A stretch of DNA of 64,000 bases from Odiellus spinosus (lineage: Eukaryota; Arthropoda; Arachnida; Opiliones; Phalangiidae), in assembly GCA_963920705.1 (NCBI GenBank), contig OY987234.1:22587794-22651793 (forward strand), in the 5' to 3' direction. Position numbers and translations under genes: made by a program. Positions 10,626 to 24,819 of this stretch are shown here, piece after piece. A model generated the notes under the pieces. The model worked only from the letters and a program-made list of their open reading frames with translations. It made no database searches and was not told the origin of the DNA. Each line of letters opens with the position of its first letter. Position 1 is the first letter of the stretch.

Positions 10626-10895
10626 CAGGGGGTGTATTTATTATTTTTATTTTTTACAGGGGGTGTATTTATTATTTTTATTTTTTACAGGGGGTGTAAT
10701 TATTATTCTTATTTTTTACAGGGGGTGTATTTATTATTTATTTTTTTTTACAGGGGGTGTATTTATTATTCATTTTTTTTACAGGGAGTGTATTTATTAT
10801 GTAAAAAAATTGAACGATAAATACACCCCCTGTAAAAATAATTAATAATAAATACATCCCCTGTAAAAAAAAAAAAAATAATAAATACACCCCTT
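10626..10895. repeat. About 33-bp array with a local inversion
   Basis: Six copies of TTACAGGGGGTGTA with a TTTATTATTTTTATTT-type spacer on +. The same unit then runs on - from about 10820 (AATACACCCCCTGTAAAA). Confidence 0.85.
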
Positions 10896-13388
10896 CAAAG
10901 AAGCGGAGTTTTATTTTCTAAAAAGGGGAGTTTTATTTTCAAAAAAGGGGAGTTTTATTTTCAAAAAAGGGAGTTTTATTTTCAAAAAAGGGGAGTTTTA
11001 TTTTCAAAAAAGGGGAGTTTTATTTTCAAAAAAGCGGAGTTTTATTTTCAAAAAAGGGGAGTTTTATTTTCAAAAAAGGGAGTTTTATTTTCAAAAAGGG
11101 GAGTTTTAATATCAAAAAAGGGAGTTTTATTTTCAAAAAAGGGGAGTTTAATTTTCAAAAAAGGGGAGTTTTAATATCAAAAAAGGGGAGTTTTATTTTC
11201 AAAAAAGGGGAGTTTTATTTTCAATAAAGGGGAGTTTTATTTTCAAAAAAGGGGAGTTTTATTTTCTAAAAAGGGGAGTTTTATTTTCTAAAAAGGGGAG
11301 TTTTATTTTCAAAAAAGGGGAGTTTTATTTTCAAAAAAGGGGAGTTTTATTTTCAAAAAAGGGGAGTTTTATTTTCAAAAAAGGGGAGTTTTATTTTCAA
11401 AAAAGGGGAGTTTTATTTTCAAAAAAGGGGTGTTTTATTTTCAAAAAAGGGGTGTTTTATTTTCAAAAAAGGTGTGTTTTATTTTACAGGGGGTGTATTT
11501 TTACAGGGGATGTATTTTTACAGGGGATGTATTTTTACAGGGGGTGTATTTTTACAGGGGGTGTATTTTTACTGGGGGTGTATCAGGGGGTGTATTTTTA
11601 CAGGGAATGTAATTTTACAGGGGGTGTATTTTTACAGGGGGTGTATTTTTACAGTGGGTGTAATTTTACAGGGGGTGTATTTTTACAGGGGTGTAATTTT
11701 ACAGGGGTGTAATTTTACAGGGGGTGTATTTTTACATGGGGTGTAATTTTACAGGGGGTGTAATTTTACAGGGGGTGTATTTTTACAGGGGGTGTATTTT
11801 TAATATCAAAAAAGGGGAGTTTTATTTTCAAAAAAGGGGAGTTTTAATATCAAAAAAGGGGAGTTTTATTTTCAAAAAAGGGGAGTTTTATTTTCAAAAA
11901 AGGGGAGTTTTATTTTCAAAAAAGGGGAGTTTAATTTTCAAAAAAGGGGAGTTTTATTTTCAAAAAAGGGGGGTTTTATTTTCAAAAAAGGGGAGTTTTA
12001 TTTTCAAAAAAGGGGAGTTTTATTTTCAAAAAAGGGGAGTTTTATTTTCAAAAAAGCGGAGTTTTATTTTCAAAAAAGGGGAGTTTTATTTAAAAAAACG
12101 GGAGTTTTATTTTCAAAAAAGGGGAGTTTTATTTTCATAAAAGGGAAGTTTTATTTTCAAAAAAGGGGAGTTTTATTTTCAAAAAAGGGGAGTTTTATTT
12201 TCAAAAAAGTGGAGTTTTATTTTCAAAAAAGGGGTGTTTTATTTTCAAAAAAGGGGTGTTTTATTTTCAAAAAAGGGGTGTTTTATTTTCAAAAAAGGTG
12301 TGTTTTATTTTACAGGGGGTGTATTTTTACAGGGGATGTATTTTTACAGGGGATGTATTTTTACAGGGGGTGTATTTTTACAGGGGGTGTATTTTTACTG
12401 GGGGTGTATCAGGGGGTGTATTTTTACAGGGAATGTAATTTTACAGGGGGTGTATTTTTACAGGGGGTGTATTTTTACAGGGGGTGTATTTTTACAGTGG
12501 GTGTAATTTTACAGGGGGTGTATTTTTACAGGGGTGTAATTTTACAGGGGTGTAATTTTACAGGGGGTGTATTTTTACATGGGGTGTAATTTTACAGGGG
12601 GTGTAATTTTACAGGGGGTGTATTTTTACAGGGGGTGTATTTTTACAGGGGGTGTATTTTTAATATCAAAAAAGGGGAGTTTTATTTTCAAAAAAGGGGA
12701 GTTTTAATATCAAAAAAGGGGAGTTTTATTTTCAAAAAAGGGGAGTTTTATTTTCAAAAAAGGGGAGTTTTATTTTCAAAAAAGGGGAGTTTTATTTTCA
12801 AAAAAGGGGGGTTTTATTTTCAAAAAAGGGGAGTTTTATTTTCAAAAAAGGGGAGTTTTATTTTCAAAAAAGGGGAGTTTTATTTTCAAAAAAGCGGAGT
12901 TTTATTTTCAAAAAAGGGGAGTTTTATTTACAAAAACGGGAGTTTTATTTTCAAAAAAGGAGAGTTTTATTTTCATAAAAGGGGAGTTTTATTTTCAAAA
13001 AAGGGGAGTTTTATTTTCAAACAAAGGGAGTTTTATTTTCAAAAAAGGGGAGTTTTATTTTCAAAAAAGGGGAGTTTTATTTTCAAAAAAGGGGAGTTTT
13101 ATTTTCAAAAAAGGGGAGTTTTATTTTCAAAAAAGGGGAGTTTTATTTTCAAAAAAGGGGAGTTTTATTTTCAAAAAAGGGGTGTTTTATTTTCAAAAAA
13201 GGGGTGTTTTATTTTCCAAAAAGGGGTGTTTTATTTTCAAAAAAGTGGTGTTTTATTTTACAGGGGGTGTATTTTTACAGGGGATGTATTTTTACAGGGG
13301 GTGTATCAGGGTTGTGTATTTTTACAGGGAATGTAATTTTACAGGGGGTGTATTTTTACAGGGGGTGTATTTTTACAGGGGGTGTAAT
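10896..13388 (+). repeat. Alternating 22-bp/17-bp higher-order array, left arm
   Basis: Blocks alternate: 22-bp units (10896-11425, 11806-12230, 12661-13165), a few GGGGTGTTTTATTTTC transition units, then 17-bp units (11486-11805, 12305-12660, 13256-13388). Each return to 22-bp units passes through the same AATATC junction. The same transition GGTGTGTTTT appears at 11471 and 12297, giving a higher-order period of 826 bp. The third block has a shortened 17-bp part before the centre of inversion. Confidence 0.9.
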
Positions 13389-16300
13389 TTTACACCCCCT
13401 GTAAAAATACACCCCCTGTAAAAATACACCCCCTGTAAAAATACACCCCCTGTAAAAATACACCCCCTGTAAAATTACACCCCCTGTAAAATTACACCCC
13501 CTGTAAAAATACACCCCCTGTAAAATTACACCCCCTGTAAAATTACACCCCCTGTAAAAATACACCCCCTGTAAAAATACACCCCCTGTAAAAATACACC
13601 CCCTGTAAAAATACACCCCCTGTAAAAATACACCCCCTGTAAAAATACACCCCCTGTAAAAATACACCCCCTGTAAAAATACACCCTCTGTAAAAATACA
13701 CCCCCTGTAAAAATACACCCCCTGTAAAAATACACCCCCTGTAAAAATACATCCCCTGTAAAAATACACCCCCTGTAAAATAAAACACCCCTTTTTTGAA
13801 AATAAAACACCCCTTTTTTGAAAATAAAACACCCCTTTTTGAAAATAAAACTCCCCTTTTTTGAAAATAAAACTCCCCTTTTTTGAAAATAAAACTCCCC
13901 TTTTTTGAAAATAAAACTCCCCTTTTTTGAAAATAAAACTCCCCTTTTTTGAAAATAAAACTCCCCTTTTTTGTAAATAAAACTCCCCTTTTTTGAAAAT
14001 AAAACTCCGCTTTTTTGAAAATAAAACTCCCCTTTTTTGAAAATAAAACTCCCCTTTTTTGAAAATAAAACTCCCCTTTTTTGAAAATAAAACTCCCCTT
14101 TTTTGAAAATAAAACTCCCCTTTTTTGAAAATAAAACATCCCTTTTTTGAAAATAAAACTCCCCTTTTCGAAAATAAAACTCCCCTTTTTTGAAAATAAA
14201 ACTCCCTTTTGAAAATAAAACTCCTCTTTTTTTATATTAAAACTCCCTTTTTTGAAAATAAAACTCACCTTTTTTGAAAATAAAACTCCCTTTTTTGAAA
14301 ATAAAACTCCCTTTTTTGAAAATAAAACTCCCCTTTTTTGAAAATAAATCTCCCCTTTTTTGAAAATAAAACTCCCCTTTTTGAAAATTAAACTCCCCTT
14401 TTTTGAAAATAAATCTCCCCTTTTTGAAAATAAAACTCCCCTTTTTTGAAAATAAAACTCCCCTTTTTGAAAATAAAACTCATCTTTTTTGAAAATAAAA
14501 CTCCCCTTTTTTGAAAATAAAACACCCCTTTTTTGAAAATAAAACACCCCTTTTTTGAAAATAAAACTCCCCTTTTTTGAAAATAAAACTCACCTTTTTT
14601 GAAAATAAAACTCCCCTTTTTGAAAATAAAACTCACCTTTTTTGAAAATAAAACTCCCCTTTTTTGAAAATGAAACTCCCCTTTTTTGAAAATAAAACTC
14701 CCCTTTTTTTGAAAATAAAACTCCCCTTTTTTGAAAATAAAACTCCCCTTTTTTGATATTAAAAATACACCCCCTGTAAAAATACACCCCCTGTAAAAAT
14801 ACACCCCCTGTAAAAATACACCCCCTGTAAAAATACACCCCCTGTAAAAATACACCCCCTGTAATAATACACCCCCTGTAAAAATACACCCCCTGTAAAA
14901 TTACACCCCCTGTAAAATTACACCCCCTGTAAAAATACACCCCCTGTAAAAATACACCCCTGTAAAAATAAACCCTCTGTAAAAATACATCCCCTGTAAA
15001 AATACACCCCCTGTAAAATAAAACACACCTTTTTTGAAAATAAAACACACCTTTTTTGAAAATAAAACACCCCTTTTTTGATATTAAAAATACACCCCCT
15101 GTAAAAATACACCCCCTGTAAAATTACACCCCCTGTAAAATTACACCCCCTGTAAAAATACACCCCCTGTAAAAATACACCCCTGTAAAAATACACCCCC
15201 TGTAAAATAAAACACCCCTTTTTTGAAAATAAAACACCCCTTTTTTGAAAATAAAACACCCCTTTTTTGAAAATAAAACACCCCTTTTTTGAAAATAAAA
15301 CACCCCTTTTTTGAAAATAAAACTCCCCTTTTTTGAAAATAAAACTCACCTTTTTTGAAAATAAAACTCCCCTTTTTGAAAATAAAACTCCCCTTTTTGA
15401 AAATAAAACTCCCCTTTTTTGAAAATAAAACTCCCCTTTTTTGAAAATAAAACTCCCCTTTTTTTGAAAATAAAACTCCCCTTTTTTGAAAATAAAACTC
15501 CCCTTTTTTGATATTAAAAATACACCCCCTGTAAAAATACACCCCCTGTAAAAATACACCCCCTGTAAAAATACACCCCCTGTAAAAATACACCCCCTGT
15601 AAAAATACACCCCCTGTAATAATACACCCCCTGTAAAAATACACCCCCTGTAAAATTACACCCCCTGTAAAATTACACCCCCTGTAAAAATACACCCCCT
15701 GTAAAAATACACCCCTGTAAAAATAAACCCTCTGTAAAAATACATCCCCTGTAAAAATACACCCCCTGTAAAATAAAACACACCTTTTTTGAAAATAAAA
15801 CACACCTTTTTTGAAAATAAAACACCCCTTTTTTGATATTAAAAATACACCCCCTGTAAAAATACACCCCCTGTAAAATTACACCCCCTGTAAAATTACA
15901 CCCCCTGTAAAAATACACCCCCTGTAAAAATACACCCCTGTAAAAATACACCCCCTGTAAAATAAAACACCCCTTTTTTGAAAATAAAACACCCCTTTTT
16001 TGAAAATAAAACACCCCTTTTTTGAAAATAAAACACCCCTTTTTTGAAAATAAAACACCCCTTTTTTGAAAATAAAACTCCCCTTTTTTGAAAATAAAAC
16101 TCACCTTTTTTGAAAATAAAACTCCCCTTTTTGAAAATAAAACTCCCCTTTTTGAAAATAAAACTCCCCTTTTTTGAAAATAAAACTCCCCTTTTTTGAA
16201 AATAAAACTCCCCTTTTTTGAAAATAAAACTCCCCTTTTTTGAAAATAAAACTCCCCTTTTTTGAAAATAAAACTCCCCTTTTTTGAAAATAAAACTCCC

Positions 16301-16490
16301 CTTTTTTGAAAATAAAACTCCGCTTTTTTGAAAATAAAACTCCGCTTTTTTGAAAATAAAACTCCCCTTTTTTGAAAATAAAACTCCCCTTTTTTTGAAA
16401 ATAAAACTCCCCTTTTTTGAAAATAAAACTCCCCTTTTTTGATATTAAAACTCCCCTTTTTTGAAAATAAAACTCCCCTTTTTTGATATT
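13389..16490 (-). repeat. Alternating 17-bp/22-bp higher-order array, right arm
   Basis: The same blocks as the left arm on the opposite strand, with the same junction (GATATT, the complement of AATATC). The marker AACCCTCTGT is at 14971 and again at 15726, a higher-order period of 755 bp, so two near-identical copies cover about 14760-16270. Confidence 0.9.
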
Positions 16491-18774
16491 AAAAATACAC
16501 CCCCTGTAAAAATACACCCCCTGTAAAAATACACCCCCTGTAAAAATACACCCCCTGTAAAATTACACCCCCTGTAAAATTACACCCCCTGTAAAAATAC
16601 ACCCCCAGTAAAATTACATCCCTGTAAAATTACACCCCCTGTAAAAATACACCCCCTGTAAAAATACACCCCCTGTAAAAATACACCCCCTGTAAAAATA
16701 CACACCCTGTAAAAATACCCACCTGTAAAAAAACAACCCCTGTAAAAATACACCCCCTTTAAAAATACACCACCTGTAAAAATACGCCCCCTGTAAAAGT
16801 ACACCCCCTGTAAAAATACCCCCGTAGTAAAAAAAACACCCCCTGTAAAAATACACCCCCTTTAAAAATACACCCCCTGTAAAAATACGCCCCCTGTAAA
16901 AATACACCCCCTGTAAAAATACCCCCGTAGTAAAAAAAACACCCTGTAAAAATACACCCCCTTTAAAAATACACCCCCTGTAAAAATACCCCCCCTATAA
17001 AAATACCCCCCCTGTAAAAAAACACCTCCTGTAAAAATACACCCCCTGTAAAAATACACCCATTGTAAAAATACACCCCCTGTAAAATTACACCCCCGGT
17101 AAAAATACACCCCCGGTAAAAATACACCCCCGGTAAAAATACACCCCCTGTAAAATTACACCCCCTGTAAAAATACACCCCCTGTAAAAATACACCCCCT
17201 GTAAAATTACACCCCCTGTAAAATTACACCCCCTGTAAAAATACACTCCCTGTAAAAATACACCCCCTGTAAAAATACACCCCCTGTAAAAATACACCCC
17301 CTGTAAAAATACACCCCCTGTAAAAATACACCCCCTGTAAAAATACACCCCCTGTAAAAATACACCCCCTGTAAAAATACACCCCCTGTAAAAATACACA
17401 CCCTGTAAAAATACACCCCCTGTAAAAATACACCCCTTGTAAAAATACACCCCCTTTAAAAATACACCCCCTTTTAAAAATACACCCCCTGTAAAAATAT
17501 ACCCCCTGTAAAAATACACCCCTGTAAAATACACCCCCTGTAAAAATACACCCCCTGTAAAAATACCCCCGTAGTAAAAAAAACACCCCCTGTAAAAATA
17601 CACCCCCTTTAAAAATACACCCCCTGTAAAAATACACCCCCTGTAAAAATACCCCCCCTGTAAAAAAACACCTCCTGTAAAAATACACCCCCTGTAAAAA
17701 TACACCCATTGGAAAAATACACCCCCTGTAAAAATACACCCCCTGTAAAAATACACCCCCTGTAAAAATACCCCCCTGTAAAAAAACACCCCCTGTAAAA
17801 ATACACCCCCTGTAAAAATACACCCCCTTTAAAAATACACCCCCTGTAAAAATACACCCCCTGTAAAAATACCCCCCCCCCTGTAAAAAAAACACCTCCT
17901 GTAAAAATACACCCCCTGTAAAAATACACCCATTGTAAAAATACACCCCCTGTAAAATTACACCCCCTGTAAAAATACATCCCCGGTAAAAATACACCCC
18001 CTGTAAAAATACACCCCCTGTAAAAATACACCCCCTGTAAAAATACACCCCCTGTAAAATTACACCCCCTGTAAAATTACACCCCCTGTAAAAATACACC
18101 CCCTGTAAAAATACACCCCCTGTAAAATTACACCCCCTGTAAAATTACACCCCCTGTAAAATTACACCCCCTGTAAAAATACACCCCCTGTAAAAATACA
18201 CCCCGTGTAAAAATACACCCCCTGTAAAAATACACCCCCTGTAAAAATACACCCCCTGTAAAAATACACCCCCTGTAAAAATACACCCCCTGTAAAAATA
18301 CACCCCCTGTAAAAATACACCCCCTGTAAAAATACACCCCCTGTAAAAATACACCCCCTGTAAAAATACACCCCCTGTAAAAATACACCCCCTGTAAAAA
18401 TACACCCCCTGTAAAAATACACCCCTGTAAAATACACCCCCTGTAAAAATACACCCCCTGTAAAAATACACCTGCTGTAAAAATACACCCCCTGTAAAAT
18501 TTCACCCTCTGTAAAAATACACCCCCTGTAAAATTACACCCCCTGTAAAATTACACCCCTTGTAAAAATACACCCTCTGTAAAAATACACCCCCTGTAAA
18601 AATACACCCCCTGTAAAAATATACCCCCTGTAAAAATACACCCCCTGTAAAATTACATTCCCTGTAAAAATCCACCCCCTGATACACCCCCTGTAAAAAT
18701 ACACCCCCTGTAAAAATACACCCCCTGTAAAAATACACCCCTGTAAAAATACACCCCCTGTAAAATAAAACTCC
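16491..18774 (-). repeat. Long 17-bp array
   Basis: About 2.3 kb, near 130 copies of TGTAAAAATACACCCCC. Variants such as TACCCCCGTAGTAAAAAA and CACCTCCTGTAAAAAAA recur in the same order near 16820, 16930, 17000, 17570 and 17880, which shows block duplication inside the array. Confidence 0.9.
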
Positions 18775-19299
18775 CCTTTTTTGAAAATAAAACTCCCCTT
18801 TTTTGAAAATAAAACTCCCCTTTTTTGAAAATAAAACTCCCCTTTTTTGAAAATAAAACTCCCCTTTTTTGAAAATAAAACTCCCCTTTTTTGAAAATAA
18901 AACTCCTTTTTTTGAAAATAAAACTCCCCTTTTTTGAAAATAAAACTCCCTTTTTTGAAAATAAAACTCCCCTTTTCTGAAAATAAAACTCCCCTTTTCT
19001 GAAAATAAAACTCCCCTTTTTTGAAAATAAAACTCCCCTTTTTTTGAAAATAAAACTCCCTTTTTTTGAAAATAAAACTCCCCTTTTTTGAAAATAAAAC
19101 TCCCCTTTTTTGAAAATAAAACTCCCCTTTTTTGAAAATAAAACTCCCCTTTTTGAAAATAAAACTCCCCTTTTTTTGAAAATAAAACTCCCTTTTTTTG
19201 AAAATAAAACTCCCCTTTTTTGAAAATTAAACTCCCCTTTTTTGAAAATAAAACTCCCCTTTTTTGAAAATAAAACTCCCCCTTTTTGAAAATAAAACA
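18775..19299 (-). repeat. 22-bp array, right outer block
   Basis: About 24 copies of GAAAATAAAACTCCCC plus a T-run, the complement of the left-arm 22-bp unit. Confidence 0.9.
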
Positions 19300-20100
19300 C
19301 CCCTTGTAAAAAAATAATAATTGATTTTTTTTTACAGTGGTACCCCTTGTAAAAACATAATAATTGATTTTTTTTACAGTTATACCCCTTGTAAAAGCAT
19401 AATAATTGATTTTTTTACAAGGGGTACCCTTGTTAAAAAAATAAATACTCACCCTGTAAAAAAAAAATAATAATAAATACACCCTCTGTGGAAAAAAAAT
19501 AATAATAAATACCTCTGTAAAGTAAATAATAAATACACCCCCTGTAAAAAAAAAAAAAAAATAATAAATACCTCTGTAAAGTAAATAATAAATACACCCC
19601 CTGTTAAAAAAATAAATAATAAATACACCCCCTGTTAAAAAAATAAATAATAAATACACCCCCTGTAAAAAAAATAAGTAATAAATGCACCCCCTATAAA
19701 AAAATAAATATTAAATACACCCCCTGTAAAAAAAAAAAAAAAAAATAATATATACACCCCCATTAAAAATAATTTATTTTTTTTACAATGGGTACCCCTT
19801 GTAAAAAATAATAATTGATATTTTTTTTACAAGGGATACCCCTTGTAAAAAATTATAGTTAATTTTTTACAAGGGGTACCCCTGTAAAAAAAATAATACA
19901 TACTCCCCCTGTAAAAAAAAATAATAAATACACCCTATGTGAAAAAAAATAATTATAAATACACCCCCTGTAAAGAAAATAAATAATAAATACACCCCAT
20001 GTAAAAAAATAAATAATAAATACACCCCCTGTAAAAATAATTGTTTTGTAAAAAATAATAATTGATTTATTTTTTTTTTACAAGGGGTACCCTTGTAAAA
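19300..20100. repeat. Mixed KpnI-palindrome and about 33-bp units, right edge
   Basis: GGTACCCCTTGTAAAAA elements (about 19330, 19390, 19420, 19790, 19840, 19880, 20085) alternate with AATAATAAATACACCCCCTG units. It mirrors the left edge of the complex. Confidence 0.85.
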
Positions 20101-20420
20101 AACTGGATTGGAAACCTGGATTGGATAAACTGGAATTGAAAAATTGAATTGGAAACCTGGATTGGAAAAACTGGATTGGAAAAACTGGATTGGAAAAACT
20201 GGATTGGAAAAACTGGATTGGAAAAACTGGATTGGAAACCTGGATTGGAATAACTGGATTGGAAACCTGGATTGGAATAACTGGATTGGAAAACTGGTTT
20301 GGAAAACTAGATTGATAAAACGGATTGGAATAACTGGATTGGAAAAAATGAGGAAAAACAGGATTTGAAAACCTAGATTAGAAAACTGGATTGGAAAAAA
20401 TGGATTGGATAAAAAGGATT
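20101..20420 (+). repeat. 14-bp tandem array
   Basis: About 20 copies of CTGGATTGGAAAAA, some replaced by ACCTGGATTGGAA or AACTGGATTGGAAT. It is unrelated in sequence to the satellite complex it abuts. Confidence 0.9.
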
Positions 20421-20436
20421 GGAAAACTGGTCCTGT

Positions 20437-20600
20437 TTTTATATTTTTTGATGAATTTTCATTTAGATTTTTTTATGAATTTTCATTTGGATTTTTTTAT
20501 GAACAGTCATTTAGTTTTTTGGATGAATTGTCATTTAAATTTTTTGATGAATATCCATTTATTGAGATTTTTTTATGAATTGACATTTTTAAGGTATCTT
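20437..20600 (+). repeat. 24-bp tandem array
   Basis: Six to seven imperfect copies of ATGAATTTTCATTTAGAT followed by a T-run. It ends about 165 bp before the MCM2 promoter elements. Confidence 0.8.
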
Positions 20601-20765
20601 TTTTTGATTTTTTTTCAGATCCATAGTAATAGTATTAACAAGAATTCGTTTAGGTTCCATGGATTCTTGATAATATTGAAGCGGGGTATTCATAATTTTA
20701 TACCTCTGGTGGAGTACTGGAGTGGTGGTTGCCTTGTCACGTACATATACATACAGCTAGTTTAA

Positions 20766-20811
20766 TTGGCGCCAAAACACTCGGCTACAATTGGTTGAAA
20801 GTTTTCCCGCC
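20766..20811 (+). promoter_or_regulatory. E2F - inverted CCAAT - E2F promoter module of MCM2
   Basis: TTGGCGCCAAAA at 20766-20777 is a palindromic E2F site. ATTGG at 20790-20794 is an inverted CCAAT box (NF-Y type). TTTTCCCGCC at 20802-20811 is a second E2F consensus. All lie 130-175 bases before the ATG at 20942. MCM genes are standard E2F targets in animals, so G1/S-dependent transcription is expected. The sites are read from sequence; binding is inferred. Confidence 0.75.
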
Positions 20812-20941
20812 TAAAATGCGCTATTAAAGCATTTAAAGGACTTTGTTGGAGCCTTAGACCACTTTTTAAAGGGACGGATATTTAGGAAATTTTAAATAGA
20901 CAAATTTCCTTTTTCAAATTGAAATTAACCAGATTTTCGAA

Positions 20942-24748
<3,807 letters not shown>

Positions 24749-24813
24749 ATATAATTAAAAAATTGTAAGATAAATTAACGTATTTTGATATCATGTTCTC
24801 GCATTTGTTTTTT

Positions 24814-24819
24814 AATAAA
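24814..24819 (+). promoter_or_regulatory. Polyadenylation signal of MCM2
   Basis: AATAAA 66 nt after the TAA stop at 24746-24748, in a T-rich setting. It is the first clear signal downstream. Confidence 0.6.

Larger units (their letters stand above)
9541..20100. repeat. Composite inverted satellite complex (giant imperfect palindrome)
   Basis: About 10.5 kb built almost wholly from short tandem units. Left of about 13388 the G-rich strand is +; right of it the same families run on the - strand. The turning point is GGGGGTGTA-ATTT-TACACCCCC (13378-13399). Families on both sides: 17-bp (GGGGGTGTATTTTTACA), 22-bp (GGGGAGTTTTATTTTC plus six A), about 33-bp (GGGGGTGTA plus a TTTATTATTT spacer), and a palindrome centred on GGTACC. 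The palindrome elements lie near both outer edges, so the order is roughly mirrored. The right arm (6.7 kb) is longer than the left (3.9 kb). It separates the repeat-protein gene from MCM2. All reading frames inside it are by-products of the repeats. Confidence 0.93.

Noticed and set aside
10896-18774. CRISPR-like regular repeats
   Set aside because: There are no unique spacers between the units, and the genome is animal.
9571-19659. Many frames of 60-385 codons with FYFQKRGVLF, GVYFYRGCIFT-type repeats
   Set aside because: Units of 17 and 22 bp cycle through all three frames and lack stops, so every long frame here is a by-product of the satellites. No start context, signal or domain.
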